The notes: generated by a model from the letters alone, not told the origin. DNA of 25,509 bases from Acetobacteraceae bacterium (GCA_947446625.1 CANFIE010000005.1:1-25509), one strand, 5' to 3'. Shown: positions 13,936-22,227, counted from the first letter of the stretch. A program made the numbers and translations.

Positions 13936-15161
13936 GTCCGCATCTCCGGCACGGCGGTGTAGAGCCCCCCGGTAAAGCCCGCGGCACGCAACTGGCCGGC
14001 AATCTCCTCGCCGATATTCCAGGGCAGGATGAGGATGTCATCGAGCCCCAGTTCCAGCAGCGCGGCGGGGGTTACCACCGGCACATGGCTGCCGGGCAAC
14101 AGGCGGCCCTGCTTGGCGGTGCTGCGGTCGGCCACGGCCACGATATCCTCGGCGCCAAGCTGCGCCGCGTTCAGCAGGGTATTGCCCTTGGCCGCCGCGC
14201 CATAGGCGCCAACCCGCCGGCCAGCGGCGCGCTGGGCGGCCAGCCAGGCCCGCAGCCCGGCCACCACCTGGCGCACCCTTGCCTCGAAGCCCAGGTAGAA
14301 GGCGTCGGCATCCACGCCGCGCGCTGCTTCCTCGGCCGCCACCGCCAGCAAGGTGGCCGAAGCCGGCCGCTTGCCGGCCGCGGCGAAGACCCGCAGCGAG
14401 CCGCCATGGGTCGGCAGGCGCTCCACGTCGAACACGCCCAGCCCGTGCCGGGCCAGGGCACGCCGCATGGCAAGCAGCGACCAGTAGGCGTAGTGCTCGT
14501 GGTAGATGGTGTCGAACTGCACGCCATCGACCAGCGCCACCAGGTGCGGCGCCTCGATGCTGACCACACCCTCGGGCCCGGCCAGCAGGGCCAGGCCACC
14601 GATGAAATCGTCCAGGTCCGGCACATGGGCCAGCACGTTGTTGGCCACTGTCAGGGTGGCGTGGCCGTGCCGCGCCAGAATGTCCCGCGCGGTATCGCGG
14701 CCGAAGAAGCGTGCCTCGGTGGGTACGCCGGCCGCGCGGGCAACCGCCGCCACATTGCCGGCCGGCTCCACGCCCAGGCAGGGGATGCCGGCGGTGACGA
14801 AGTTGCGCAGCAGGTAGCCATCATTGCTCGCCACCTCCACCACGAAGCTGCCGGCGCCGAGCCCGAGGCGCAGGCGCATGGCCGTGCAGAAGCGCGCCGC
14901 ATGGGCCAGCCAGCTTTCCGAGGCCGAGGAGAAATAGGCGTAGTCGGAGAAGATCGAGGTCTCATCCACCACCGTATCCAACTGGACCAGGCGGCAGGCG
15001 GCGCAGACCACCGCGCGCAGCGGAAAGCGCGGCTCCGGCATGGCGGCGCGGTCTGGCGGCACGTAGGCATTGGCCACGGCCATGCTGCCCAGGTCGCAGA
15101 ACACGGCGCCCAGGGCGCCGCCGCAGGCGCGGCAGGCGGTAACGGGGTGGGAGCCGCTCAC
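13926..15161 (-). CDS. SAM-dependent sugar C-methyltransferase (TylC3/EvaC-like)
   Basis: A 411-residue three-domain enzyme of the type that C-methylates 4-keto sugar nucleotides. An N-terminal zinc-binding module has two CxxC pairs, Cys10/Cys13 (CRAC) and Cys53/Cys56 (CAAC). A central SAM fold has VVEVASNDGYLL at 107-118 and ANNVLAHVPDLDDF. The family active-site signature FDTIYHEHYAYWSL is at 217-229, then THGGSLRVF. A C-terminal Rossmann-like domain has RRVGAYGAAAKGNTLLN and KQGRLLPGSHVPV. Start GTG 15161 shares GTGA with the upstream stop and puts the first CxxC at the expected place; the frame is open to 15374 but that extension is glycine/proline shadow sequence. Confidence 0.88.
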   Translation of the reverse strand: MSGSHPVTACRACGGALGAVFCDLGSMAVANAYVPPDRAAMPEPRFPLRAVVCAACRLVQLDTVVDETSIFSDYAYFSSASESWLAHAARFCTAMRLRLGLGAGSFVVEVASNDGYLLRNFVTAGIPCLGVEPAGNVAAVARAAGVPTEARFFGRDTARDILARHGHATLTVANNVLAHVPDLDDFIGGLALLAGPEGVVSIEAPHLVALVDGVQFDTIYHEHYAYWSLLAMRRALARHGLGVFDVERLPTHGGSLRVFAAAGKRPASATLLAVAAEEAARGVDADAFYLGFEARVRQVVAGLRAWLAAQRAAGRRVGAYGAAAKGNTLLNAAQLGAEDIVAVADRSTAKQGRLLPGSHVPVVTPAALLELGLDDILILPWNIGEEIAGQLRAAGFTGGLYTAVPEMRTWR

Positions 15162-16177
15162 AGTGCCGACTCCACCGCTTGCCGAGACAGCCGGGCCATG
15201 TCCTGGCCGGCGCGCCATGCCGCGTACCAGCGCGCGGTTGCCGCAATGGCCTGGGGCGTGGAGCAACGCGGCGCCCAGCCCAGGGCCTGGCCGGCCAGGG
15301 AGGAATCCAGGCCCAGTCTCGGTGCTTCCGCCATGACCTCCCCTTGCTCCTGGCGCCAATCCACCTGGCCCCACAGCCGCAGCAGGTCCCGCACCCGCAC
15401 TTCGCTGTCATGCGGGCCGAAATTCAAAGCCGGCGGCGCGGTGCCGGCCACCAGCGCCTCGGCCAGCATCAGGTAGCCGCGCAGCACGTCCAGCACATGC
15501 TGGAAGGGGCGGGTGGCATCAGGCCGGCGCACCGCCAGCGGTTGCCCGGCCATCTGGGCGCGCACAAGGTCCGGCACCAGGCGTTGCTCACCAAAATCGC
15601 CGCCGCCAATCACGTTGCCGGCGCGTGCCGTGGCCATACGGGGCAGGGCATCGGCGAAACTGGAGCGCCAGCAGGCGACGGCGATTTCCGTGCCGGCCTT
15701 CGAGGCGCTGTAGGGGTCATGCCCGCCAAGCGGGTCACTCTCGGTGAAGGCCCGGCCGGTGCCGTCATTCCGATAGACCTTGTCGGAGGTCACCATGACG
15801 GCGGCGCGGCAATCAGTTCCACGCAGTGCCTGCATCAGGTTGATGGTGCCGGTCACATTGGTGGCGAAGGTTTCCGTGGGTTCGCGGTAGCTGCGCCCGA
15901 CATAGGCCTGCGCCGCCAGATGCAGCACAATCTCGGGGCGAATGGCCGCGACCGCCGCCACCAGCGCGCCAGGGTCGCGGATATCGGCCCGAACATCGCC
16001 CGCCAATGTGCTGGCGACATCCAACTGGTCAAAGGCCGTTGGCCCGGCGGGTGGCGGCAGGGCCAGCCCATGCACCTCGGCGCCCATCTGCCGCAGCATC
16101 AGGCAGAGCCAGGCGCCCTTGAAGCCGGTATGGCCGGTAACCAGTACCCGCTTGCCGCGCCAGAAGGCGGTATTCAC
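15158..16177 (-). CDS. rfbG: CDP-glucose 4,6-dehydratase
   Basis: An extended SDR (339 aa) that turns CDP-D-glucose into CDP-4-keto-6-deoxy-D-glucose. The NAD motif is GHTGFKG at residues 15-21. The active-site TSDKVYRND (Ser131, Asp132, Lys133) is diagnostic for the CDP-glucose enzyme, and the Tyr-Lys pair is Tyr156/Lys160 in DPYSASKAG. ARAGNVIGGGDF and TRPFQHVLDVLRGYL complete the family pattern. Start GTG 16177 shares GTGA with the rfbF stop and gives the normal N-terminus. The ATG at 16210 would overlap rfbF by 37 bp. Its substrate is made by the gene immediately upstream. Confidence 0.93.
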   Translation of the reverse strand: MNTAFWRGKRVLVTGHTGFKGAWLCLMLRQMGAEVHGLALPPPAGPTAFDQLDVASTLAGDVRADIRDPGALVAAVAAIRPEIVLHLAAQAYVGRSYREPTETFATNVTGTINLMQALRGTDCRAAVMVTSDKVYRNDGTGRAFTESDPLGGHDPYSASKAGTEIAVACWRSSFADALPRMATARAGNVIGGGDFGEQRLVPDLVRAQMAGQPLAVRRPDATRPFQHVLDVLRGYLMLAEALVAGTAPPALNFGPHDSEVRVRDLLRLWGQVDWRQEQGEVMAEAPRLGLDSSLAGQALGWAPRCSTPQAIAATARWYAAWRAGQDMARLSRQAVESAL

Positions 16178-16944
16178 CAGATTTTCCAAGGCGCGGCCCC
16201 ACTGGCCCACAGCCGTTCGAGCTGCTCGCGGTCGCGCAGCGTGTCCATGGCGTGCCAGAAGCCGCGATGGTCATAGGCGCGCAACTGGTCATCGGTGGCC
16301 AGGGACCGCATGGGGTCCTGTTCCCAGGTAACGTCGTCGGCCCCAATGCGGTCCAGCACCTTGGGCGACAGCACGAAGAAGCCGCCATTGATGGTGCCGC
16401 CATCGCCCACCGGCTTTTCGACGAAGGCGCTGACGGTAGTGCCCTCGCGCGCCAAGGCGCCGAAGCGGCCGGGAGGTGCCACCGCCGTGACCGTTGCCTC
16501 GCGGCCATGGGCCCGGTGGAAGGCGAGCAACGCGGTGACATCGACATCGGAGACGCCGTCGCCATAGGTCAGGCAGAAGGCCTCCTCGTCGCGCAGATAA
16601 TGGCCCACGCGGCGCAGCCGCCCGCCGGTCATCGACTCTTCGCCGGTATCAACCAGCGTGACGCGCCAAGGCTCGGCGGCGGGGCGCAGGACTTCCACCT
16701 GGCCGGAGGAAAGGTCGATGCGCAGGTCTGAGGAGTTCTGCCGGTAGTTCAGGAAAAACTCCTTTATCATCCAGCCCTTGTAGCCCAGGCAGATGATAAA
16801 ATCAGACACGCCATGCGCGGCGTAAATCTTCATGATGTGCCAGAGAATGGGCATGCCGCCGATCTCAACCATGGGCTTTGGCCGCAGGTGCGTTTCTTCT
16901 GCCAACCTGGTGCCACGGCCGCCGGCGAGGATAACCGCCTTCAT
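16174..16944 (-). CDS. rfbF: Glucose-1-phosphate cytidylyltransferase
   Basis: RfbF (256 aa) makes CDP-glucose from CTP and glucose 1-phosphate, the entry step to CDP-linked deoxy sugars. The nucleotidyltransferase signature is LAGGRGTRLAEETHLRPKPM at residues 6-25. The cytidylyltransferase-specific pattern continues with GGMPILWHIMKIY, FIICLGYKGWMIKEFF, LTYGDGVSDVD and EKPVGDGGTINGGFF. The ATG at 16944 has AGGAG seven bases upstream. It is the first gene of the five-gene overlapping sugar operon. The 233 bp up to the tRNA hold an AT-rich patch that could include a -10 (AAAATAGTAG on the minus strand near 16970), but no convincing -35. Confidence 0.95.
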   Translation of the reverse strand: MKAVILAGGRGTRLAEETHLRPKPMVEIGGMPILWHIMKIYAAHGVSDFIICLGYKGWMIKEFFLNYRQNSSDLRIDLSSGQVEVLRPAAEPWRVTLVDTGEESMTGGRLRRVGHYLRDEEAFCLTYGDGVSDVDVTALLAFHRAHGREATVTAVAPPGRFGALAREGTTVSAFVEKPVGDGGTINGGFFVLSPKVLDRIGADDVTWEQDPMRSLATDDQLRAYDHRGFWHAMDTLRDREQLERLWASGAAPWKIW

Positions 16945-16986
16945 GGCAAAACTCCTGAAACGATGGCGCTACTATTTTTGGCCCGG

Positions 16987-17001
16987 CCGCTGAGATAGCG
17001 G
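16987..17001. other. Small inverted repeat upstream of rfbF
   Basis: CCGCT (16987-16991), loop GAGAT, AGCGG (16997-17001). It lies 43 bp upstream of the rfbF start, next to the AT-rich patch. A second tiny palindrome, TGGCCG-AA-CGGCCA, occurs near 17140. Nothing else was seen in the 16945-17177 gap: no gene and no integrase remnant. Confidence 0.3.
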
Positions 17002-17177
17002 AGTTTTCACATGGGTAGAGTGTGACTGTGAAGAGGGGACAGGCAGGCCACGGCGACATGGGGCCATGTGCAATGGGCCGGCGAACCGTTGCACGGTCAT
17101 GCCAGCAGGCATCGACCAACCAATGGCAACGGGGGGACTGGCCGAACGGCCAATGAGGCGGGGGTGCCTCGGAAAAA

Positions 17178-17254
17178 TGGTCGGAGCGGCGGGATTTGAA
17201 CCCACGACCCCTTGTCCCCCAGACAAGTGCGCTACCAGGCTGCGCTACGCTCCG
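17178..17254 (-). tRNA. tRNA-Pro (anticodon GGG), CCA encoded
   Basis: On the minus strand the cloverleaf is complete: acceptor CGGAGCG with CGCTCCG, D arm GTAGCGCAGCCTGGTAGCGC, anticodon stem CTTGT/ACAAG with loop CTGGGGG (anticodon GGG), T arm with GTTCAAATC, discriminator A (17181), and encoded CCA at 17178-17180. A short T-run follows the 3' end. Its 3' end faces the rfbF operon, the position where integrative elements usually insert, but no repeat of the 3' end was found nearby. Confidence 0.95.
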
Positions 17255-17335
17255 ACAGGGCGCGGGGTGTAGCATCGAGGTTGGCGCCGCGCCAGCCCCT
17301 GGGTTAGCGTGATTCCAATAATCGGAGGAAATATC

Positions 17336-18334
17336 ATGGCGCAAAAGCGTCTCGGGCGGCGTGCGGCCATTGCCTTGGGGGTGGCACCCCTGGTGCTGCC
17401 CCGGCTGGGGCGGGCCCAGGGGGCTTATCCGGAACGGCCCATCCGCATCATCGTGCCGTTTGCGCCGGGGGGCTCCTCGGATTTCGTCGCCCGCGTGCTG
17501 CAGCAGCCACTGGCCGAGGCGCTGGGCCAGCCGGTGGTGATTGAGAATCGGGCCGGGGCGGCGGGGAATGTGGGCATGGAGGCCGCGGCGCGGGCGGCGC
17601 CGGATGGCTACACGGTGTTCCTCGGCAATATCGGCACGCTGGCCATCAACGCCGCGGTGTTTACCCGCAGCCTGCGGGTGGAGCCGCTGCGCGACTTTGC
17701 CCATATCGGGCTGGTGGCCAATACGCCGGACGCGCTGGTGGTGGGCGCCGACCTGCCGGTGCGCACCGTGGCGGAGTTCGTGGCCTATGCGAAGGCCAAT
17801 CCGGGCCGGCTGAATTACGGCACCCCGGGTTCAGGCAGCGCCAACCGGCTGGAGATGGAAATGCTGCGCGAGGCCGCCGGCGGGCTGGAGATGGTGCATG
17901 TGCCCTACCCCGGCGGCGCCGGCCAGGCGGTGACAGCCGGGGTGGCGGGGGATGTGCAGTGCATGTTCGTGACGCTGTCCTCGGCCATTGGCCAGGTGCA
18001 GGCGGGGCGGCTGCGCTGCCTGGCGGTGACCATCGGCCGCCGGGTGCCGGCGCTGCCCGATGTGCCGACCATGCGGGAGAGCGGTTTCCCCGATTTCGTC
18101 GCCGGCAGTTGGCAGGGGCTTTCCATGCCGGCGGGCACGCCGGTGGCCATCCTCAACCGCTGGGCGGCGCTGGCGCGGGAGATTACCGCCCGGCCCGAGG
18201 TGCAGCAGCGGCTGCGGGCTTCCGGCACCGAGCCGGAGTCGAGCGGCAACCCGGAGGAATTTGCCAGCTTCATTGCCGCCGAGACCCGGCGCTGGGGCGC
18301 CGTGGTGCGGCGGGTGGGGGCTACGGCGGACTGA
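17336..18334 (+). CDS. Tripartite tricarboxylate transporter substrate-binding protein (TctC/Bug family)
   Basis: A 332-residue periplasmic binding protein of the Bug/TctC family, which binds small carboxylates. The N-terminal export signal has a twin-arginine-like start (KRLGRRAAIALG) and a cleavage region near GRAQG. The mature protein begins YPERPIRIIVPFAPGGSSD, the family hallmark. VIENRAGAAGNVGMEAAARA, NYGTPGSGSANRLEME and VPYPGGAGQAV follow. ATG 17336 is chosen over the in-frame GTG at 17309 because GGAGGA (17324-17329) lies six bases before it. No tctA/tctB permease genes are in the window, so it is an orphan, as is common in this family. It is convergent with the SDR gene at 18391. 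Confidence 0.92.
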   Translation: MAQKRLGRRAAIALGVAPLVLPRLGRAQGAYPERPIRIIVPFAPGGSSDFVARVLQQPLAEALGQPVVIENRAGAAGNVGMEAAARAAPDGYTVFLGNIGTLAINAAVFTRSLRVEPLRDFAHIGLVANTPDALVVGADLPVRTVAEFVAYAKANPGRLNYGTPGSGSANRLEMEMLREAAGGLEMVHVPYPGGAGQAVTAGVAGDVQCMFVTLSSAIGQVQAGRLRCLAVTIGRRVPALPDVPTMRESGFPDFVAGSWQGLSMPAGTPVAILNRWAALAREITARPEVQQRLRASGTEPESSGNPEEFASFIAAETRRWGAVVRRVGATAD

Positions 18335-18380
18335 GGGCAAACCCCGGACGGGCAACTGCACCGGCAGGGATAATTTGCCC
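18335..18380. other. Inverted repeat between convergent genes
   Basis: GGGCAAA (18335-18341) and TTTGCCC (18374-18380) are perfect complements across 32 bases, in the 56-bp gap between two convergent stops. It could serve as a weak bidirectional terminator. Confidence 0.3.
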
Positions 18381-18390
18381 GACCTTTGCC

Positions 18391-19158
18391 TCACACCACG
18401 CTGGTCATGCCGCCATCAACGTACAGCAGGTGGCCGTTGATGTAGCTGCTGGCGTCGCTGGCCAGGAAGACGGCGGCGCCCATCAGTTCCGGCATTTCGC
18501 CCCAGCGCCCGGCCGGGGTGCGGGCGCAGAGCCAGTCATTGAATTGCGGGTTGGCCTTCAGCGGCGCGGTGAGTTCGGTGGAGAAGAAACCCGGCGCGAT
18601 GCCATTGGCCTGGATGTTGTGGCGCGCCCAGTCGGCGCACATGGCCTTGGTGAGCATGCCCAGCGCGCCCTTGGTGGCGGTGTAGGGGCCGGTGGTGGCG
18701 CGGCCCATCATGCTCATGACCGAGCAGGTGTTGATGATTTTGCCTCGGCCACGCGGGATCATGCGCTTGGCCACGCTGCGGGCGCAGTAGAAGGCGCTGT
18801 GCAGGTTGGTGGCGATGACGGTGTGCCAGGTTTCGTCGGGCATCTGGTCCAGCGCGCCGCGCAGGTTGACGCCGGCATTGTTGCAGAGAATGTCGATGGG
18901 GCCGTTTTCCGCCTCAATGCGCGCCACGGCGGCTTCCACCGCCGCGCTGTCGGTCACGTCGAAGCTGGCGATTTCCACGGTATGGCCCTGGCCGCGCAGG
19001 GTTGCGGCAGCTTCGGCCAGCTTTTGCTGGTTGCGGGCGTTGAGCACCACGGTGGCGCCGGCACCCGCGAGCCCGGCGGCCAGCGCCAGGCCAATGCCCT
19101 GGCTGGAGCCGGTGACAAGGGCGCGCCGGCCGGCGAGGTCGAACAGCTTCAGGGACAT
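18391..19158 (-). CDS. SDR family oxidoreductase, gluconate 5-dehydrogenase-like
   Basis: A classical short-chain dehydrogenase of 255 residues. The NAD(P) motif is TGSSQGIG at 16-23, the NNAG motif at 93-96, and the catalytic set is Ser146 (NTCSVMS), Tyr159 and Lys163 (YTATK). The opening MSLKLFDLAGRRALVTGSS and the VLNARNQQKL loop (Arg after Asn at the end of strand 2, favouring NADP) resemble gluconate 5-dehydrogenases that act on 5-ketogluconate. The C-terminal GHLLYVDGGMTSVV is complete. AGAGGAG precedes the ATG at a good distance. It is divergent from the MDR operon, sharing a 130-bp upstream region. Substrate assignment is tentative. Confidence 0.88.
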   Translation of the reverse strand: MSLKLFDLAGRRALVTGSSQGIGLALAAGLAGAGATVVLNARNQQKLAEAAATLRGQGHTVEIASFDVTDSAAVEAAVARIEAENGPIDILCNNAGVNLRGALDQMPDETWHTVIATNLHSAFYCARSVAKRMIPRGRGKIINTCSVMSMMGRATTGPYTATKGALGMLTKAMCADWARHNIQANGIAPGFFSTELTAPLKANPQFNDWLCARTPAGRWGEMPELMGAAVFLASDASSYINGHLLYVDGGMTSVV

Positions 19159-19228
19159 GGGCGGCTCCTCTGGGTGCTTCGATTGCCGGTATCACCGCAG
19201 CCAGGGCGAAGGGAAGGGGGGCCGGGCT

Positions 19229-19258
19229 TTGACGGCAACGGGCCGCTGCCGTTAGCTT
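19229..19258 (+). promoter_or_regulatory. Candidate promoter and operator of the MDR/acyl-CoA synthetase operon
   Basis: TTGACG (19229-19234), 18 bp, TAGCTT (19253-19258), about 30 bp before ATG 19289. An inverted repeat ACGGCA (19232-19237) and TGCCGT (19247-19252), spaced by 9 bp, fills the space between the two hexamers, a typical place for a repressor operator. Hexamer matches are partial, so this is a candidate only. Confidence 0.4.
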
Positions 19259-19288
19259 CCAGCTTCTGTTGAGGGACTGAGGGAAGAC

Positions 19289-20305
19289 ATGTCGGCTACG
19301 ATGCGCGCGATGGTGCTGCGACAGCACGGTGACCTGGATGTACTGAAGGTTGAGGCCGATTATCCCCGCCCCGTGGCCGGGCCGGGCCAGGTGGTGCTGC
19401 GGGTGCGCGCTTCCTCCTTCAACTACCACGACGTGTTCACCGTGAAGGGCATGCCCGGCATCAAGGTGCCGATGCCGGTTGTCATCGGCCTGGACCTGGC
19501 CGGTGAGGTGTTTGAGTGCGGCGAGGGTGTCTCCGGCTGGGAGGCCGGGGCGCGGGTGATGGTGAACCCGATCAACCGCCAGAAGGGCCTGATGGGCGAG
19601 ATGCTGGATGGCGGCATGGCGGAATATTGCGTCTGCAATGCCGACCAGCTGATTCGCCTGCCGGATGCGGTTTCCTTCGAGACGGCCGCCAGCCTGCCGG
19701 TGGCCTATGGCACCGCGCACCGCATGATCGTGACGCACAACACCATCAAGAAGGGTGATGTGGTGATGATCCTTGGCGCCAGCGGTGGCGTGGGGACGGG
19801 TTCCGTGCTGCTGGCCAAGAAGCTGGGCGCCTATGTGGTGGCCTGCGCCGGCGGGCCGGAAAAGTGCCAGGCCATGCTGGATATCGGCGCCGATGAGGCG
19901 GTGGACTATCTGGCCGTGGATTTTTCCAAATGGGCGCAGGAGCGCTTCGGCAAGCCGCAGCGCCGCAGCTATGAGGGCGGCGTCGATGTCCTCATCAACT
20001 ATACCGGCGGCGATACCTGGGCGAAGGGCCTGCGCATTGTGAAGCGCGGCGGCAAGATCCTGGTGTGTGGCGCGACCGCGGGCTTCGACCCGAAGGAAGA
20101 CCTGCGCTTCATCTGGACGTTTGAGTTGCAGGTGATTGGCAGCAACAGCTTCTACAATGAGGACTTCGACAGCCTGCTGTCGATGTGCGCCAAGGGCGAG
20201 ATCAAGCCGTTGATCGACAAGGTGCTGCCGCTGGATGAAGCCGCCGAAGGGCTGGCGCTGATCCGCGACCGCAAGGTTATTGGCAAGGTGGTGGTGACCC
20301 CATGA
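19289..20305 (+). CDS. Zinc-independent medium-chain dehydrogenase/reductase (quinone/enoyl reductase-like)
   Basis: A 338-residue MDR protein. The GroES-like N-domain includes SSFNYHDVFTVKGMPG and VIGLDLAGEVFECG. The GHE zinc motif of alcohol dehydrogenases is absent (GLDLAGEV instead) and there is no structural four-cysteine lobe, so the enzyme is zinc-free like quinone oxidoreductases and enoyl/acryloyl-CoA reductases. The Rossmann motif is LGASGGVGTGSVLLAKKLGA. Its order ahead of a thioesterase and an acyl-CoA synthetase suggests a CoA-thioester substrate. ATGA overlap couples it to the thioesterase gene. Confidence 0.88.
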   Translation: MSATMRAMVLRQHGDLDVLKVEADYPRPVAGPGQVVLRVRASSFNYHDVFTVKGMPGIKVPMPVVIGLDLAGEVFECGEGVSGWEAGARVMVNPINRQKGLMGEMLDGGMAEYCVCNADQLIRLPDAVSFETAASLPVAYGTAHRMIVTHNTIKKGDVVMILGASGGVGTGSVLLAKKLGAYVVACAGGPEKCQAMLDIGADEAVDYLAVDFSKWAQERFGKPQRRSYEGGVDVLINYTGGDTWAKGLRIVKRGGKILVCGATAGFDPKEDLRFIWTFELQVIGSNSFYNEDFDSLLSMCAKGEIKPLIDKVLPLDEAAEGLALIRDRKVIGKVVVTP

Positions 20306-20724
20306 GCGACGTGCAAGCCCTGACGGTTGAGCAATTGCAGGAGCGCCTGATGCGCGCTCCGTACCACCAATGGCTGGGCCTGAAGGCCGAGGCGGTGGGC
20401 AAGGACAGCGTGACCATTCGCGCCACCTGGCGCGAGGAATGGGTGGTGAACCCGGACCGCCGCTACACCCATGGCGGCATCCTGGCCGCGCTGGTTGACC
20501 TGGCCGCCGACTGGGCCATTGGCGCCCAGCTTGGCCGGGGCATCCCGACCATCGACATGCGGGTGGACTACCACCGCGTGGCCATGCCGGGGGACCTGAT
20601 CTGCAAGGGCCGCATTGTGAAGGCGGGCGGGCAGTTCAGCGTGGCGGAAGCCGAGATCTTCGATCTCGACGGCAAGCTGCTGGCCTCGGGCCGTGGCGTG
20701 TACCTCTCGGCCGCGCCGAAATAA
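20302..20724 (+). CDS. PaaI family thioesterase (hotdog fold)
   Basis: A 140-residue single hotdog domain. The PaaI-type active-site region is THGGILAALVDLAADWAIGA, where the HGG turn and the aspartate of the central helix carry catalysis. DMRVDYHRVAMPGDLICKG and VAEAEIFDLDGKLLASGRG are the usual strands. It probably hydrolyses an acyl-CoA of the pathway, or rescues CoA from a dead-end intermediate. The start ATG overlaps the MDR stop, and the stop TAA shares its last A with the ATG of the synthetase gene. A ribosome site cannot be separated from the upstream coding sequence. Confidence 0.88.
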   Translation: MSDVQALTVEQLQERLMRAPYHQWLGLKAEAVGKDSVTIRATWREEWVVNPDRRYTHGGILAALVDLAADWAIGAQLGRGIPTIDMRVDYHRVAMPGDLICKGRIVKAGGQFSVAEAEIFDLDGKLLASGRGVYLSAAPK

Positions 20725-22226
20725 TGGGCTTTCCGTTCCGCAACCTGGGCGCGCTGGTGGGCGCCGGCTCCGACCCGGCGAAGACCGCGCTGATCGACCA
20801 TGCCGGCGGCGTGGTGCGGCATATCAGCTATGGCGAGTTGGATGCCCGCGCCAATGCCATGGCGCGCGGCCTGCTGCGCCATGGCCTGGTGCGGGGCGAC
20901 CGGCTGGGCATTCTGGCGGCCAATTCCTACGAGTATCTGGCCGCCTTCTACGGCGCCCAGCGCGCCGGGCTGGTGCCGGTACCGGTGAACTGGCGCTTCC
21001 CCAGCGCCACGGTGGAGTATGTGCTGCGCGACAGCGGCGCCAAGCTGGTGCTGTGTGACGCCGAGCGCCTGGCCGCCGTGCCCGCGGGCCTGCCCAGCAT
21101 TGTGCTCGGCAGCCCGGAATGGGAGGCGCTGGCTGACCCCGGCGCTTTCGAGGCGGTGGTGCCGGCGCCGGGTGAGCCGGCGTTGTTCCTTTATACCTCG
21201 GGCAGCACCGGGCGGCCGAAGGGGGTTATCCTTTCCCACCAGTCGCATCTGTGGGTGGTGGAGCAGCGGCTGAAGGGCGCCGATATCAGCCAGGAACGCT
21301 GCCTGATCGCGGCGCCGCTGTACCACATGAACGGGCTGGCCCTGGCCGAGTTGGCCTGCGCCGCGCATATCACCGTGGTGCTGCTGCCGCAGTTCGAGGC
21401 GCGGGCCTATATCCGCGCCATTGGCGAGCACAAGGTGACCTGGATTACCGGCGTGCCGCCGATGATGGCGATGCTGCTGCAACAGCGCGAACTGGTGGCG
21501 GCGACCGACCTTTCCTGCGTGCGGCATGTGCGTTGCGGCTCGGCGCCGGTTTCGCCAAGCTTGCTGGCGGCGATCAAGGGCGCCTTCCCCAATGCGGGCT
21601 TTGTGAATGGCTATGGCACCACGGAAGCCGGGCCGGTGGTGTTCGGCGCGCATCCGGGCAAGGTGCCGACGCCGCCCTTGAGCGTGGGCTATGCCCACCC
21701 GGCGGTGGAATTGCGCCTGCGTGGCGAGGATGGCGCGCTGGGCGACCAGGGCGTGCTGGAGCAGAAATGCCCCGGGCTGATGAACGGCTACTGGAACCGC
21801 CCGGACCTGAAGCCGCCGATTACCGCTGATGGTTTCTACGTGACCGGCGACGTGTTCCGGCGCGACGAGAACGGCTTCCATTACGTGATGGGCCGGGTGG
21901 ATGACATGTTCATCTCGGGCGGCGAAAACATCTTCCCGAGTGAAGTGGAGAAGGTGCTGGAGACGCATCCGGCGGTGGAGCAGTCGGTGGTGATTCCGGT
22001 GCCGGATGACATCAAGGGCACCAAGCCGGTGGCCTTTGTGGTGAAGCGCGCCGGGGCCGAGGCGGACGAAGCCATGCTGAAGCAGCACGCGCTGACCCAT
22101 GCCCCGGCCTATATGCACCCGCGCCGGGTCTGGTTCATTGACGCCTTGCCCCTGGCCGGCACAAACAAGGTGGACAAGGCCGTGCTCGCCCGCTGGGCGC
22201 AGGAACGCGGCGCGGGGAGCGAATGA
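20724..22226 (+). CDS. AMP-dependent acyl-CoA synthetase/ligase
   Basis: A 500-residue adenylate-forming enzyme that activates a carboxylic acid to its CoA thioester through an acyl-AMP. The phosphate-binding loop is YTSGSTGRPKGV at 157-168, NGYGTTEAGP at about 295-304, and the hinge region VTGDVFRRDENGFHYVMGR then DDMFISGGENIFPSEVE. The catalytic lysine of the C-terminal domain is Lys482 (GTNKVDK). There is no signal or membrane segment. The acyl-binding pocket does not identify the substrate by eye; medium-chain or aromatic acids are both possible. It sits in the middle of the operon with 1-bp overlap before and 1-bp gap after. Confidence 0.93.
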   Translation: MGFPFRNLGALVGAGSDPAKTALIDHAGGVVRHISYGELDARANAMARGLLRHGLVRGDRLGILAANSYEYLAAFYGAQRAGLVPVPVNWRFPSATVEYVLRDSGAKLVLCDAERLAAVPAGLPSIVLGSPEWEALADPGAFEAVVPAPGEPALFLYTSGSTGRPKGVILSHQSHLWVVEQRLKGADISQERCLIAAPLYHMNGLALAELACAAHITVVLLPQFEARAYIRAIGEHKVTWITGVPPMMAMLLQQRELVAATDLSCVRHVRCGSAPVSPSLLAAIKGAFPNAGFVNGYGTTEAGPVVFGAHPGKVPTPPLSVGYAHPAVELRLRGEDGALGDQGVLEQKCPGLMNGYWNRPDLKPPITADGFYVTGDVFRRDENGFHYVMGRVDDMFISGGENIFPSEVEKVLETHPAVEQSVVIPVPDDIKGTKPVAFVVKRAGAEADEAMLKQHALTHAPAYMHPRRVWFIDALPLAGTNKVDKAVLARWAQERGAGSE

Positions 22227-22227
22227 G

